Source: Berkiella_A sp964633725 (GTDB lineage: Bacteria > Pseudomonadota > Gammaproteobacteria > Berkiellales > Berkiellaceae). From it: 64,000 nt of DNA. Below are positions 34,457 to 42,512 of the stretch, in pieces. Location: positions 26,624 through 90,623 of the forward strand of contig CAZWHY010000007.1 of the NCBI GenBank assembly GCA_964633725.1, given 5' to 3'. A program made the translations under genes and the position numbers. Under the pieces are notes generated by a model that had not been told where the DNA came from, made no database searches, and saw only the letters and a program-made list of their open reading frames with translations. Position 1 is the stretch's first letter, and the number at the start of each line of letters is the position of its first letter.

Positions 34457-35818
34457 ATGTTAGACTTTTTTTTCAGGGTTTTTAAAACACCTACAAAAAT
34501 AACATCTGTAGAAACCGTAACACTTGAAGCACGATATGAAGTTTTTCATAGTGTTCTCCGAAGAATAGAGCATATAAAAACATTTGGTCAAGAACCCCAA
34601 ACTATAGAAACATTGCGGGTTCCAAAATGCTTATTAGAAAATGACAATGCGAGCATATTCACTGTTCTTAATTCTTTGCGTTCCAATCCATACTCCATTT
34701 TTCCAAAGAAAGTTGATCATTGGACATCAATAGAAAATTTGAAAAACATATTGACCATGCAGTCCTTTTTGGCAAATAAATTACTCACAAGATATAATAT
34801 ACCGTTTGAGAAGAATGTTTTAGATTTTGAAGATTTAAAAAACCTAGATGGTAATGTTATTTGTTTTTCTCCTGGTAGGTTTCTTGATACTAATGCTGTG
34901 TTCAGTTTCGGAACTAACAACCTAAGACATGATAGAATATTAATCCGACTAAATTCGAATTCTTTCCAAAAAGTAGGAAAGTATAATGTTTTTTTTAAAA
35001 TCGTAGATTTATGTGGCCCTGGTTTTTTTAAAAATATTCACATTTCATCTGACTTTACAATAGAATTATTTCGCCGATCTACTGGATGCCAGTTCGCCGT
35101 CGGCGTAAAGTTTCATTTCAATCATTTCTGTGAAGAAGTTTACTTCGATAAAAAAGAATGCATTTTTTATGGGGAAATCGAAGATATTAATTCTTTTTGC
35201 TTATTGTTACTTTTTAATTCGTTAGAAAAATGTAAAAACAAAACGTTAGTAGACGCAATTTATAATTACTTCCAAAAATTAACATACGAAGAAATGGCCA
35301 GTATCATTATTGGATTTTCAAAAGGAATAACGAAAGTCTCAGAGTTTAATGTCAGAGGGTTCTTAAAAATACAACCGAATATGATACATAGCATACATTT
35401 TGCAAATAAAGGGTACACTTATCACTTTCCTGAAAATGGGGATACTAGTGAAATTGATAATTTTTTGTTTAGAGAATACTCCTTGCCAATACGTATCTGC
35501 AATTATTTAACATATAACTTATTAAGAAATATACTATGGTCAAATTCATATACCGATGAAAAGGTCACTTCAGATGAGTCTGCTATTTCCAACCATGAAA
35601 ATGTTAGTGTGCTACACGGCGAGAAATTTTGGCAATCAGATACTTCTGGTGATATGTGTTATAGATTTAATCCAACATATCTTTGTATCCAAACGTCATT
35701 AGAATTAAGCCCAGCCAGCACGCAACCGTTGCCGCCGTCTGAAAAATCCACAACACAACTAGATCTGTTAGAGCAAAATAGAAATGCCCGTATTGTTATT
35801 ACATCCAGGCCAGCATAA
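34457..35818 (+). CDS. Large orphan protein with a possible ADP-ribosyltransferase-like segment
   Basis: A 453-residue, AT-rich gene product with no membrane segment. I recognise no family with certainty. Residues 87-98 (DHWTSIENLKNIL) followed by a C-F-S-P-G turn at 136-140 resemble the His-x-Thr and central strand of compact ADP-ribosyltransferase-like folds, but a catalytic Glu motif is not obvious. The C-terminal 40 residues are Ser/Thr/Pro/Gln-rich. It lies in an accessory block between MITE copy B and a nuclease remnant. An effector or toxin role is a guess. Confidence 0.55.
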   Translation: MLDFFFRVFKTPTKITSVETVTLEARYEVFHSVLRRIEHIKTFGQEPQTIETLRVPKCLLENDNASIFTVLNSLRSNPYSIFPKKVDHWTSIENLKNILTMQSFLANKLLTRYNIPFEKNVLDFEDLKNLDGNVICFSPGRFLDTNAVFSFGTNNLRHDRILIRLNSNSFQKVGKYNVFFKIVDLCGPGFFKNIHISSDFTIELFRRSTGCQFAVGVKFHFNHFCEEVYFDKKECIFYGEIEDINSFCLLLLFNSLEKCKNKTLVDAIYNYFQKLTYEEMASIIIGFSKGITKVSEFNVRGFLKIQPNMIHSIHFANKGYTYHFPENGDTSEIDNFLFREYSLPIRICNYLTYNLLRNILWSNSYTDEKVTSDESAISNHENVSVLHGEKFWQSDTSGDMCYRFNPTYLCIQTSLELSPASTQPLPPSEKSTTQLDLLEQNRNARIVITSRPA

Positions 35819-35861
35819 AATCATTTCTCTTAACTATTAAACTGTTTTTTATTAATGTCGT

Positions 35862-35917
35862 GCCGGCAATTAGAGCAACTTATGAGCTTTGCGAATTAGT
35901 TGCTCTTATTAGCCGGT
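35862..35917. other. Long imperfect inverted repeat (hairpin)
   Basis: The 19-base left arm at 35862-35880 and the 20-base right arm at 35898-35917 (AGTTGCTCTTATTAGCCGGT) pair with few mismatches around a 17-base loop. It lies 44 bases after the stop of the 34457 gene and may act as its terminator or transcript end, although no T run follows. Confidence 0.55.
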
Positions 35918-35935
35918 ATCTAGGATAAAATCTTG

Positions 35936-36073
35936 ATGAGTGTGTATATCTACATTCTTGCAAACCAAAAAATGGTAAAAAGAATCAAACGGTGGCGCAG
36001 AGAATGGAAGCTAGCGCTGATTGAAAAACTTAATCCTGAGTGGCAAGATTTGTATGAGCAGCTCACATCCTAA
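35936..36073 (+). pseudogene. GIY-YIG endonuclease remnant (internal deletion)
   Basis: The first 14 codons (MSVYIYILANQKNG) are the usual start of small GIY-YIG family proteins. After a frame change they are followed by the typical C-terminal end (IKRWRREWKLALIEKLNPEW...DLYEQL, stop at 36071). The central catalytic part is deleted. It is a vestige with no expected function. Confidence 0.75.
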
Positions 36074-36755
36074 TCCTGGATCACGGCTCATAACTGCCAC
36101 TATCCGGGCAAGCCCTGTAAGTGGCACTAATGTCCGAGACGACGGAAAAGAGATTGGTGTACTTTTAAAAATAGCACCTAAAATAATGCGACACATTATG
36201 CAGGCGCCCAAAGGGTTTTTTCTAGATTATTTATCTTATCCAGGTATTTATTTACATCTTTTCGATTTAAAGTCTGGTCAACATACAAGCCTTGCTTATA
36301 TACTTCATATTGAAGCGACTGATTATTGTGAAAGATCCTTATCTCGCCAGATATGTCTTCACACACTGTCACTTTGGCCGGGCGCTATAATGTTGAAAAT
36401 ATTACTATTGTGCCTAATCTGCATGTTTTTAGAAATAACACGCTGGGTTTGGATTGATAATAATTTTTCACTGGAATTTCACGGTCATTGTTTACCTTCC
36501 TCGTGCTCAGTTTAGCAATTTTACTGAGTTGTCCGGAAGTGTGGGGGAAGGTCACCACAAATTTTTCTTCATCTGGCCTTTCTGCAACATTGGGAGAGCA
36601 CAACAATAATTCACCGGAATTTTACCATTCATCCTGCCAAACTGCTCAGTAATCTAAAACTTAACCCATCTAATGTTTTTCCTGATTAAAGTTAATCGTG
36701 AAACATGCGATTCTAGACTAACTATTTTGAAAAACTTATATATTGAGACTACACG
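36074..36755. other. Non-coding or degenerate stretch
   Basis: Frames of 164 codons (plus, 36021-36515) and 73 codons (minus, 36385-36606) exist, but neither resembles a protein family and the first overlaps the GIY-YIG remnant in another frame. It probably holds decayed genes. No terminator or RNA gene was recognised. Confidence 0.5.
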
Positions 36756-38405
36756 ATGAAAGAATCAGGGCCAAAGGCAACAACAAACCTAATAAAAGAT
36801 CAAAACATAGGGCGTGAGCAGAAATATTGTTATCGTGTAGATAAGCATTATAAAATTTGGTTTAGCAAGGACAAAAACACATTTTTAGGCTCAGAAAATA
36901 CACTAAGATTAATTCGTCTTCGTAATAAACATCCTGATATGATCATATCCCTCGTTTACAGCGCAGGCATACTCACTGAGAAAGCGCAATTAGAGCTAAT
37001 TCATTTCTGTAAAAGAATCAATATTCAACCTGTAGACTTTGATACTCAGATACAAGATTCTATCGAAGATGAGCTTGATAGTACTCTATATGATATTGCT
37101 TCCCTGGAGATTAAAAAATGTGTGCATGAAGTGGGTGGCAATATGGCTGCTGCCTCTGATTGCGTACGTTTAATTTCACCAATTATTGAGCAATTAGGAA
37201 TTTATTCTGACTTTGACATAGAATTGGACCTTACTTATTTACCAAGCCTATCCGAAGTATTGTACGAAAACGGACCCTACCTTCTACAGTATTGCGAGAA
37301 ACAATTTAGTTTCAATAATGAAACACTCGCCTTTTCTATTGATGCGCTCAACTACGAAAGAATGAGTAATGCAGGTGCTCAGAAATTACGCTTCATACAA
37401 AATGAAGTTATTGAAAGTTATGCCAATCCGATATCAGCCGTTTTAAATACTCTAGTTTTAGAATTACTAATGTCCTCAGAGCAACTAGACGAAACTCGCA
37501 CCCTCAACGAAGGGACTCGTAATTATCTCACAACACATGCAATAGATGGTATATTTTCAATTAGATTAGCAGTTGAAAATTTAACTATGTTAGATATGAT
37601 CAAATTAATACCACCTCAAATCAAACAAATAATTTTTGAAGCGTCTGATGCCGATAGTTGGAGCGACACACAGTTAATTGACAAATACAAAGCAGGTGTT
37701 AGCAAACAGTTGAATAGTTCTAATGAGCGCGAGATAAATGAGCACTGTGAACTTATTTCAGATTTAGAGAGACATAGTTTTTATTTGAAAACAGTTACCC
37801 ACATAAGTGGTCCACAAGCATTACTAAGAGCTGTCATTAAAGAGTATAGCTACACAGATGAAGATGGAAACACTTGTATGCCAAAGCTTATAACAGATCA
37901 GTATGTAACGCTAGGGCTTCGTTCTCCCCAATTTATTTCAGCTGGACAAAATGTGGCACCATTACTAGGCAAGTCTTCAATTCAAAACTCATCTCTCCAG
38001 GCAGGATTTCATTCTGAAAATTCTGTAGCCAGTTTTTCAAAGAAACTTAAAGAAAATTCTGGTAATGATAGCGACCAAGTGCAAGTGATAAGCGATCTCA
38101 TTGGCACATGTGGAGATCAGTCTTGGACTGTCAAAGGTAGGCAAAAGCAGAAAAAAAGAGACTCTATTATTTTAGAAGCTGTATTAACGTTGCAAAAGTA
38201 TATCCGTAGTTATAATGCTCGTAAAGAATTGGGAGTGACCAATCCCAGCCACAAAGAAGAAGATAATTCATTGATCATCCATTCCCAGCAGGAATTAGAA
38301 GGTGAATCAAACGTGGGATTTAAGCGCTTAAGGGAGAGTTCAGACTCACTATTTGAGGAACAACCACCAGAGAAAAAACGAAAACGTAGCTCTCTGGCCC
38401 CCTAA
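36756..38405 (+). CDS. DXD glycosyltransferase-like candidate effector with IQ and NLS-like motifs
   Basis: A 549-residue soluble protein. Residues 131-138 (AAASDCVR) and 148-157 (GIYSDFDIEL) match the conserved region of DXD-type sugar transferases of the TcdA/TcdB and related effector class, where the DXD pair (here D152 and D154) binds the metal and UDP-sugar. The N-terminal FSKDKNTFLG...NKHPDMIISLVYS also fits that fold. Near the C-terminus, 479-492 (LQKYIRSYNARKEL) fits an IQ calmodulin-binding motif with Ser for Gly. Residues 537-544 (PPEKKRKR) form a classical nuclear-import-like cluster. It probably acts in a eukaryotic host on a host protein; the target is unknown. No secretion signal is proven. 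Confidence 0.7.
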   Translation: MKESGPKATTNLIKDQNIGREQKYCYRVDKHYKIWFSKDKNTFLGSENTLRLIRLRNKHPDMIISLVYSAGILTEKAQLELIHFCKRINIQPVDFDTQIQDSIEDELDSTLYDIASLEIKKCVHEVGGNMAAASDCVRLISPIIEQLGIYSDFDIELDLTYLPSLSEVLYENGPYLLQYCEKQFSFNNETLAFSIDALNYERMSNAGAQKLRFIQNEVIESYANPISAVLNTLVLELLMSSEQLDETRTLNEGTRNYLTTHAIDGIFSIRLAVENLTMLDMIKLIPPQIKQIIFEASDADSWSDTQLIDKYKAGVSKQLNSSNEREINEHCELISDLERHSFYLKTVTHISGPQALLRAVIKEYSYTDEDGNTCMPKLITDQYVTLGLRSPQFISAGQNVAPLLGKSSIQNSSLQAGFHSENSVASFSKKLKENSGNDSDQVQVISDLIGTCGDQSWTVKGRQKQKKRDSIILEAVLTLQKYIRSYNARKELGVTNPSHKEEDNSLIIHSQQELEGESNVGFKRLRESSDSLFEEQPPEKKRKRSSLAP

Positions 38406-38723
38406 TATCTGTGTACTAAATTATTGCTCATTTTTTCTCCTTGAGAGGCCATAGGAACGTAATCTATTTATTATTATCGGTTAGGCATTAATACGGAAGT
38501 TTATAAGGTTATAGGTTAAATGAGCAGGTTTTAAGGGCAAGTAAATTATGGCGAACCTACATTAAATACGCAGGCAAGTTTTTAACAAAAAAACAAACCA
38601 AGTTCCCTAATACGTTTTAGATCTGCTGTCACAAGAAATTCCATTTACTACGTTGTGGCGCGCTATTCTACTAAAAAATATGCCTTAGCAAGGAATCTGC
38701 TTCATATATAGAATTTCAATTGC
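38406..38723. other. Intergenic stretch without recognised features
   Basis: About 320 AT-rich bases between the convergent ends of the glycosyltransferase-like gene and the 38724 gene. No gene, repeat or clear terminator was seen. Confidence 0.5.
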
Positions 38724-39440
38724 TCACTGGAACTTCACCAATGGGCTACCATTATGCTCATCCCGGTATCTTTCATATTCTTCCCGTGCCTGATCCTCAG
38801 ACAATTTTTGGTTTATTTCAGCCATTACTTCGTCTGCGTCTTGATTTGGGCTGGCACTATATCGCAGTAAAGGATTAACCTTCAAAGCATCGGTAAATTC
38901 CTTTTCCTTTTCCTCTTGCTCTTCTTCCTCTTCATCTCTAAGTATTCCTTGAAATCGATTCAACATTTCTCTAAATTCCAGATTGCCTTCAGCTTCTTTT
39001 TTGGCTCGTTCTTCCTCGAGTTTAGCTAGTTCAAGCTTAGCCGCCTCAAACTCAGCAACTCGTTTGTGCTCTTGAATCTCAGCTAGCAATGCCTCTAATA
39101 GTTGCTTAGGGTTCCGGTGAGGAGCCACTCGCCCTGCACTAAAAACCATATGTAAATACACTGGCTTGTCTCGCCCATTATCATATTGAGGAGATACAGA
39201 AAAATTACCTCTCTTTCTATCTTCTCGAAAATACAAAACCAAATAATCCTGCCAAGCTTGATAATACGCCTCATATTGTACTAGTTTACTTTCAAGTTCA
39301 GGCAACAAAGCTGTGCCTGCATAAAAGGGGTGCCAGTGCCTTAAAAACGTATTTCTGACTTGTGCGAAAATACTTGCTGTTGTTGTAGGCTCGTCTATAT
39401 ATTTCTCCACACGCAAACCCACTAGTCCCAATAGAGCCAC
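38724..39440 (-). CDS. Charged coiled-coil orphan protein (start uncertain)
   Basis: A frame of 238 codons opening at a GTG. The middle (about 115-180) is a strongly charged coiled coil with a run of Glu (RDEEEEEQEEKEKE), flanked by less biased sequence. No family is recognised. The start region lies inside a block duplicated at 34225, and no ATG is available near the N-terminus, so the gene may have lost its original start when that block moved in. Role unknown. Confidence 0.5.
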   Translation of the reverse strand: MALLGLVGLRVEKYIDEPTTTASIFAQVRNTFLRHWHPFYAGTALLPELESKLVQYEAYYQAWQDYLVLYFREDRKRGNFSVSPQYDNGRDKPVYLHMVFSAGRVAPHRNPKQLLEALLAEIQEHKRVAEFEAAKLELAKLEEERAKKEAEGNLEFREMLNRFQGILRDEEEEEQEEKEKEFTDALKVNPLLRYSASPNQDADEVMAEINQKLSEDQAREEYERYRDEHNGSPLVKFQ

Positions 39441-39522
39441 CTTACGTCATATTTTCCTTTAAAATCAAATAGTTCTATATTATAATCGTAAGTATGTCAC
39501 AGCTATTGTATGGGGAAAGTAC

Positions 39523-39705
39523 ATGAAAATAATTCAAATTGAAGATACGAATAAATATGGTGAAGCCAAGCTGCATACCGGCCTTGCTGACTCAGTTCCA
39601 TTATTGGACGAAAACCCTATAGTCATCACAAAAAAGCTAGAGAATTTATCTTCTCGCTTATCAAATCTTAGCTTTGGTCATCAAATCAAAAAACAAGCAG
39701 CCTAA
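39523..39705 (+). CDS. Small orphan protein, 60 residues (intact copy)
   Basis: A 60-residue hydrophilic protein (MKIIQIEDTNKYGEAKLH...) with no recognised domain. A GGGGAAAG site precedes the ATG and a TATAAT -10 box lies at 39481-39486. The same promoter and first codons exist in decayed form at 34225-34381, which supports this as a once-mobile or duplicated real gene. A hairpin follows its stop. Confidence 0.55.
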   Translation: MKIIQIEDTNKYGEAKLHTGLADSVPLLDENPIVITKKLENLSSRLSNLSFGHQIKKQAA

Positions 39706-39721
39706 ACTCTACTGCTTGTTT
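39691..39721 (+). terminator. Hairpin terminator after the 60-residue gene
   Basis: AAACAAGCAG pairs perfectly with CTGCTTGTTT around an 11-base loop that contains the stop codon. The T-rich tail is short. It could work in both directions, since the 39738 gene ends nearby on the other strand. Confidence 0.6.
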
Positions 39722-39737
39722 CACAAAATTTATAAAA

Positions 39738-40592
39738 TTAAATTTTATTCAAAAACTCAATCACATTTAGGTTTTTATCTTGTGAAAAGGCTTGCTTGAA
39801 TGCAATAGTTAAATTGTGATTGTCTTTTTTCCAAGGGTGGAATTTAGGCGAAAAATAACTCAAGTATGCCCAAAATTGCTTTCTGACAAATCCTGGCTTA
39901 CCCCATAGCACCCATAATGTTTTGAACCAAAAAGAGGGCTTACATAATAAACCATCCTTTTTAGCCAAGTGACAATAATTGGCCATCAAAAATATATTAA
40001 GCACCAATGTCATCCGTAACATGCCTTTAATCCGTTTCCAATATCCTATGCCTAACGACTGATATAAATCAAAAACCACAGCTTTATGATCAATTTCTTC
40101 TATGGCATGCCAACGCCATAACGCTGCCACCTTGGGCTCTGCATTTTCTAGCCATTGCTTATCGGTTAACAACAAATCTGAAATAATTGCCGTCACATGC
40201 TCTGCCGCCAAAGTAAAAGACAAGTGTATCTCGGAAGATAGTTTGCTGCTCAAAGCGACAAATCTTTTAACATTTTTTTTCTCTACCTGCCGCGGGTCAT
40301 AGCCTTGCTTTTTTAATATACATTGCATGCGTATAAACTCACTACCATGAGCAGACTCTTGTCCAATAAAACCCTTAACTTGTTGTTTGAGTACATCATC
40401 CGTGATTTGATTTTGGTAAGGCAATACACTGGTAATCGCCAACCGTTCAAAAGCAGGTGCCAGCATAGCCACCGCATTGAACATATGCGTTTTTACGGGG
40501 CAATTTTGATTCCAATATTTAGGTAAATCATAATGGATCCCAAAACGTATGCGCCTGGTATCAATGCTATGTTGATGAGTTGCTTTTTTCAT
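39738..40592 (-). CDS. PF10118-type metal-dependent hydrolase family protein
   Basis: A 284-residue protein of the predicted metal-dependent hydrolase family. The metal-binding pattern is visible: FIGQESAHG in the first half, FTLAAEHVTA in the middle, and WRWHAIEEIDHKAVVFDLY near residue 165-185. The C-terminal third has a hydrophobic segment (LVLNIFLMANYC). The diiron-like His/Glu layout suggests an oxidoreductase or hydrolase, but no substrate is established for the family. It is encoded next to prfC with a 30-base gap. Confidence 0.85.
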   Translation of the reverse strand: MKKATHQHSIDTRRIRFGIHYDLPKYWNQNCPVKTHMFNAVAMLAPAFERLAITSVLPYQNQITDDVLKQQVKGFIGQESAHGSEFIRMQCILKKQGYDPRQVEKKNVKRFVALSSKLSSEIHLSFTLAAEHVTAIISDLLLTDKQWLENAEPKVAALWRWHAIEEIDHKAVVFDLYQSLGIGYWKRIKGMLRMTLVLNIFLMANYCHLAKKDGLLCKPSFWFKTLWVLWGKPGFVRKQFWAYLSYFSPKFHPWKKDNHNLTIAFKQAFSQDKNLNVIEFLNKI

Positions 40593-40622
40593 AAAACACT
40601 TCCCTGTGATATTGCCACAATC

Positions 40623-42203
40623 TTAATGCTCTCTGGTCGCCAAAAATTCTATCTCAGGCCATCGCTCTGTTGCCATTGTCAAATTAACATAACTACTGGC
40701 AAGATAAGTAAGATAATTTGCGCTGTCTAGCGCTAATTGAGCCGCATGCTTTTCTTTGAATTTTTTCAGCATTTCAGGATCTTTTATTTTCACCCACCGT
40801 ACCGCCGCCATATTGACCGTATCATATACACATTCAACTCGATACTCTGATAGTAAACGATGTGCCACCACATCAAATTGCAAAATACCAACAGCGCCTA
40901 ATATAATCTGATTGGTTTCTAAGGGCTTAAATACTTGAGTCGCGCCCTCTTCAGACAGCTGGGTGAGGCCTTTTTGCAATGCTTTCATTTTCAAGGGATC
41001 TTTAGGTCGAACCGCTCTAAAAATTTCCGGGGCAAAGTTAGGCACCCCTAAAAATTTTAAATCTTCGCCTTCGCTAAAAGAATCCCCAATTTGAATCGTG
41101 CCATAGTTATGCAAACCAATGATATCACCCGGCCAAGCCTCTTCTACATGCGCTCGCGCACCGGCCATAAAAGTCAGGGCGTTAGAAATTTGTACTTTTT
41201 TCTTTTGGCGCTCGCTATATATTTTCATGCCTTTTTTATATTGACCTGAGCAAACCCGTAAAAAAGCGATTCTGTCACGATGCTGTTGATCCATATTGGC
41301 CTGAATTTTAAAGACAAAACCAGAAAATTTAGGCTCCATAGATTCAACTATGCGAGTCTGTGTTTCTCTGGGTTGTGGGCATGGTGCTTTTTCAACCAAC
41401 GCATTCAAAATAGCATCGACGCCAAAATTATTCAAAGCAGAACCAAAATAAACCGGTGTTAATTCACCTTTTAAGAAAGCCTCTTGGTCAAATTCATCCC
41501 CAGCGGCTTGAATCAACTCTAATTGCTCAATAAAAGCATCGTAATGTATACCACACCGCTCTTTGAATTTTGGATCATCTAATGATTCTACTTTTTCAGC
41601 GGTTTTTAACTTATCGCCTTTACCAGGCTGAAATGTCAAAATCTCTTTAGTGGTTAAATCGTAGACGCCTTGAAACCCTTGCCCCATACCAATAGGCCAA
41701 GTCATCGGCGCACAACGCATATTTAAAACACGCTCAATCTCATCAATTAATTCTATTGGATCTAAACTCTCACGATCGAATTTATTAATAAAAGTAATAA
41801 TAGGTGTATCACGCAAGCGACACACTTCCATTAATTTAATCGTTCTAGACTCTACACCTTTTACACCGTCAATAACCATTAATGCAGAATCTACCGCCGT
41901 AAGTGTTCTATACGTATCTTCAGAGAAATCTTCATGCCCCGGTGTATCCAGCAAGTTAATCACATGATCACGATAAGGGAACTGCATCACAGATGTTGTG
42001 ATCGAAATACCACGTTGTTGCTCTAGCTCCATCCAATCAGATGTTGCATGACGACTCGCTTTACGCCCCTTCACGGTACCGGCTAACTGTATCGCACCAC
42101 CATAAAGCAACAGCTTTTCGGTCAGTGTCGTTTTACCCGCATCCGGATGGGAAATAATGGCGAATGTTCTTCTTTTTTGTATTTCATCTGCATTTGATGA
42201 CAT
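40623..42203 (-). CDS. prfC: Peptide chain release factor 3
   Basis: A 526-residue translational GTPase. G1 is SHPDAGKTT, G3 DTPGHEDF and G4 NKFD, followed by the RF3-type C-terminal domains. RF3 removes RF1/RF2 from the ribosome after peptide release. The ORF extends to an ATG at 42233, but the start at 42203 (MSSNADEIQKRRTF) gives the normal family length and has a GAAAGA site upstream. A large inverted repeat lies 31 bases before this start. Confidence 0.97.
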   Translation of the reverse strand: MSSNADEIQKRRTFAIISHPDAGKTTLTEKLLLYGGAIQLAGTVKGRKASRHATSDWMELEQQRGISITTSVMQFPYRDHVINLLDTPGHEDFSEDTYRTLTAVDSALMVIDGVKGVESRTIKLMEVCRLRDTPIITFINKFDRESLDPIELIDEIERVLNMRCAPMTWPIGMGQGFQGVYDLTTKEILTFQPGKGDKLKTAEKVESLDDPKFKERCGIHYDAFIEQLELIQAAGDEFDQEAFLKGELTPVYFGSALNNFGVDAILNALVEKAPCPQPRETQTRIVESMEPKFSGFVFKIQANMDQQHRDRIAFLRVCSGQYKKGMKIYSERQKKKVQISNALTFMAGARAHVEEAWPGDIIGLHNYGTIQIGDSFSEGEDLKFLGVPNFAPEIFRAVRPKDPLKMKALQKGLTQLSEEGATQVFKPLETNQIILGAVGILQFDVVAHRLLSEYRVECVYDTVNMAAVRWVKIKDPEMLKKFKEKHAAQLALDSANYLTYLASSYVNLTMATERWPEIEFLATREH

Positions 42204-42233
42204 TCTTTCAAAACCTCGTTGTGTACATGCCAA

Positions 42234-42300
42234 CTGCTATTTTGGTCTATATATAGACCATATGAGGCTTAAATGGACTATATATAGACCAAAATAGCAG
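42234..42300. repeat. 27-bp inverted repeat with nested palindromes upstream of prfC
   Basis: The left arm 42234-42260 and right arm 42274-42300 are complementary over 27 bases with one mismatch, separated by 13 bases. Each arm contains GGTCTATATATAGACC or its one-base variant, itself a palindrome. It could be a paired operator for a dimeric repressor, a terminator/attenuator stem, or the relic of an element. The rest of 42301-42512 is plain promoter-like DNA for the transporter gene. Confidence 0.85.
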
Positions 42301-42512
42301 GCAATAAAATAAGATTATCCAAATAACTAAGTACGTATGTATGTTGCTAATTTAGCCCAACTAAAACTCAGAAGATTAACACATAATTATACCAAATCAC
42401 ACATTGCATTCTTTCTACTTTAGTTAGAGAATACAAGCCTTGGATCAAACTAAAAATATGTGAAGAATACCCCAAATATTCGTATTTCTATCTCAAAATT
42501 ACGGAGCATTGA

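Noticed and set aside
36021..36515. 164-codon plus-strand frame
   Set aside because: It starts inside the GIY-YIG remnant in a different frame and shows no family or consistent composition.
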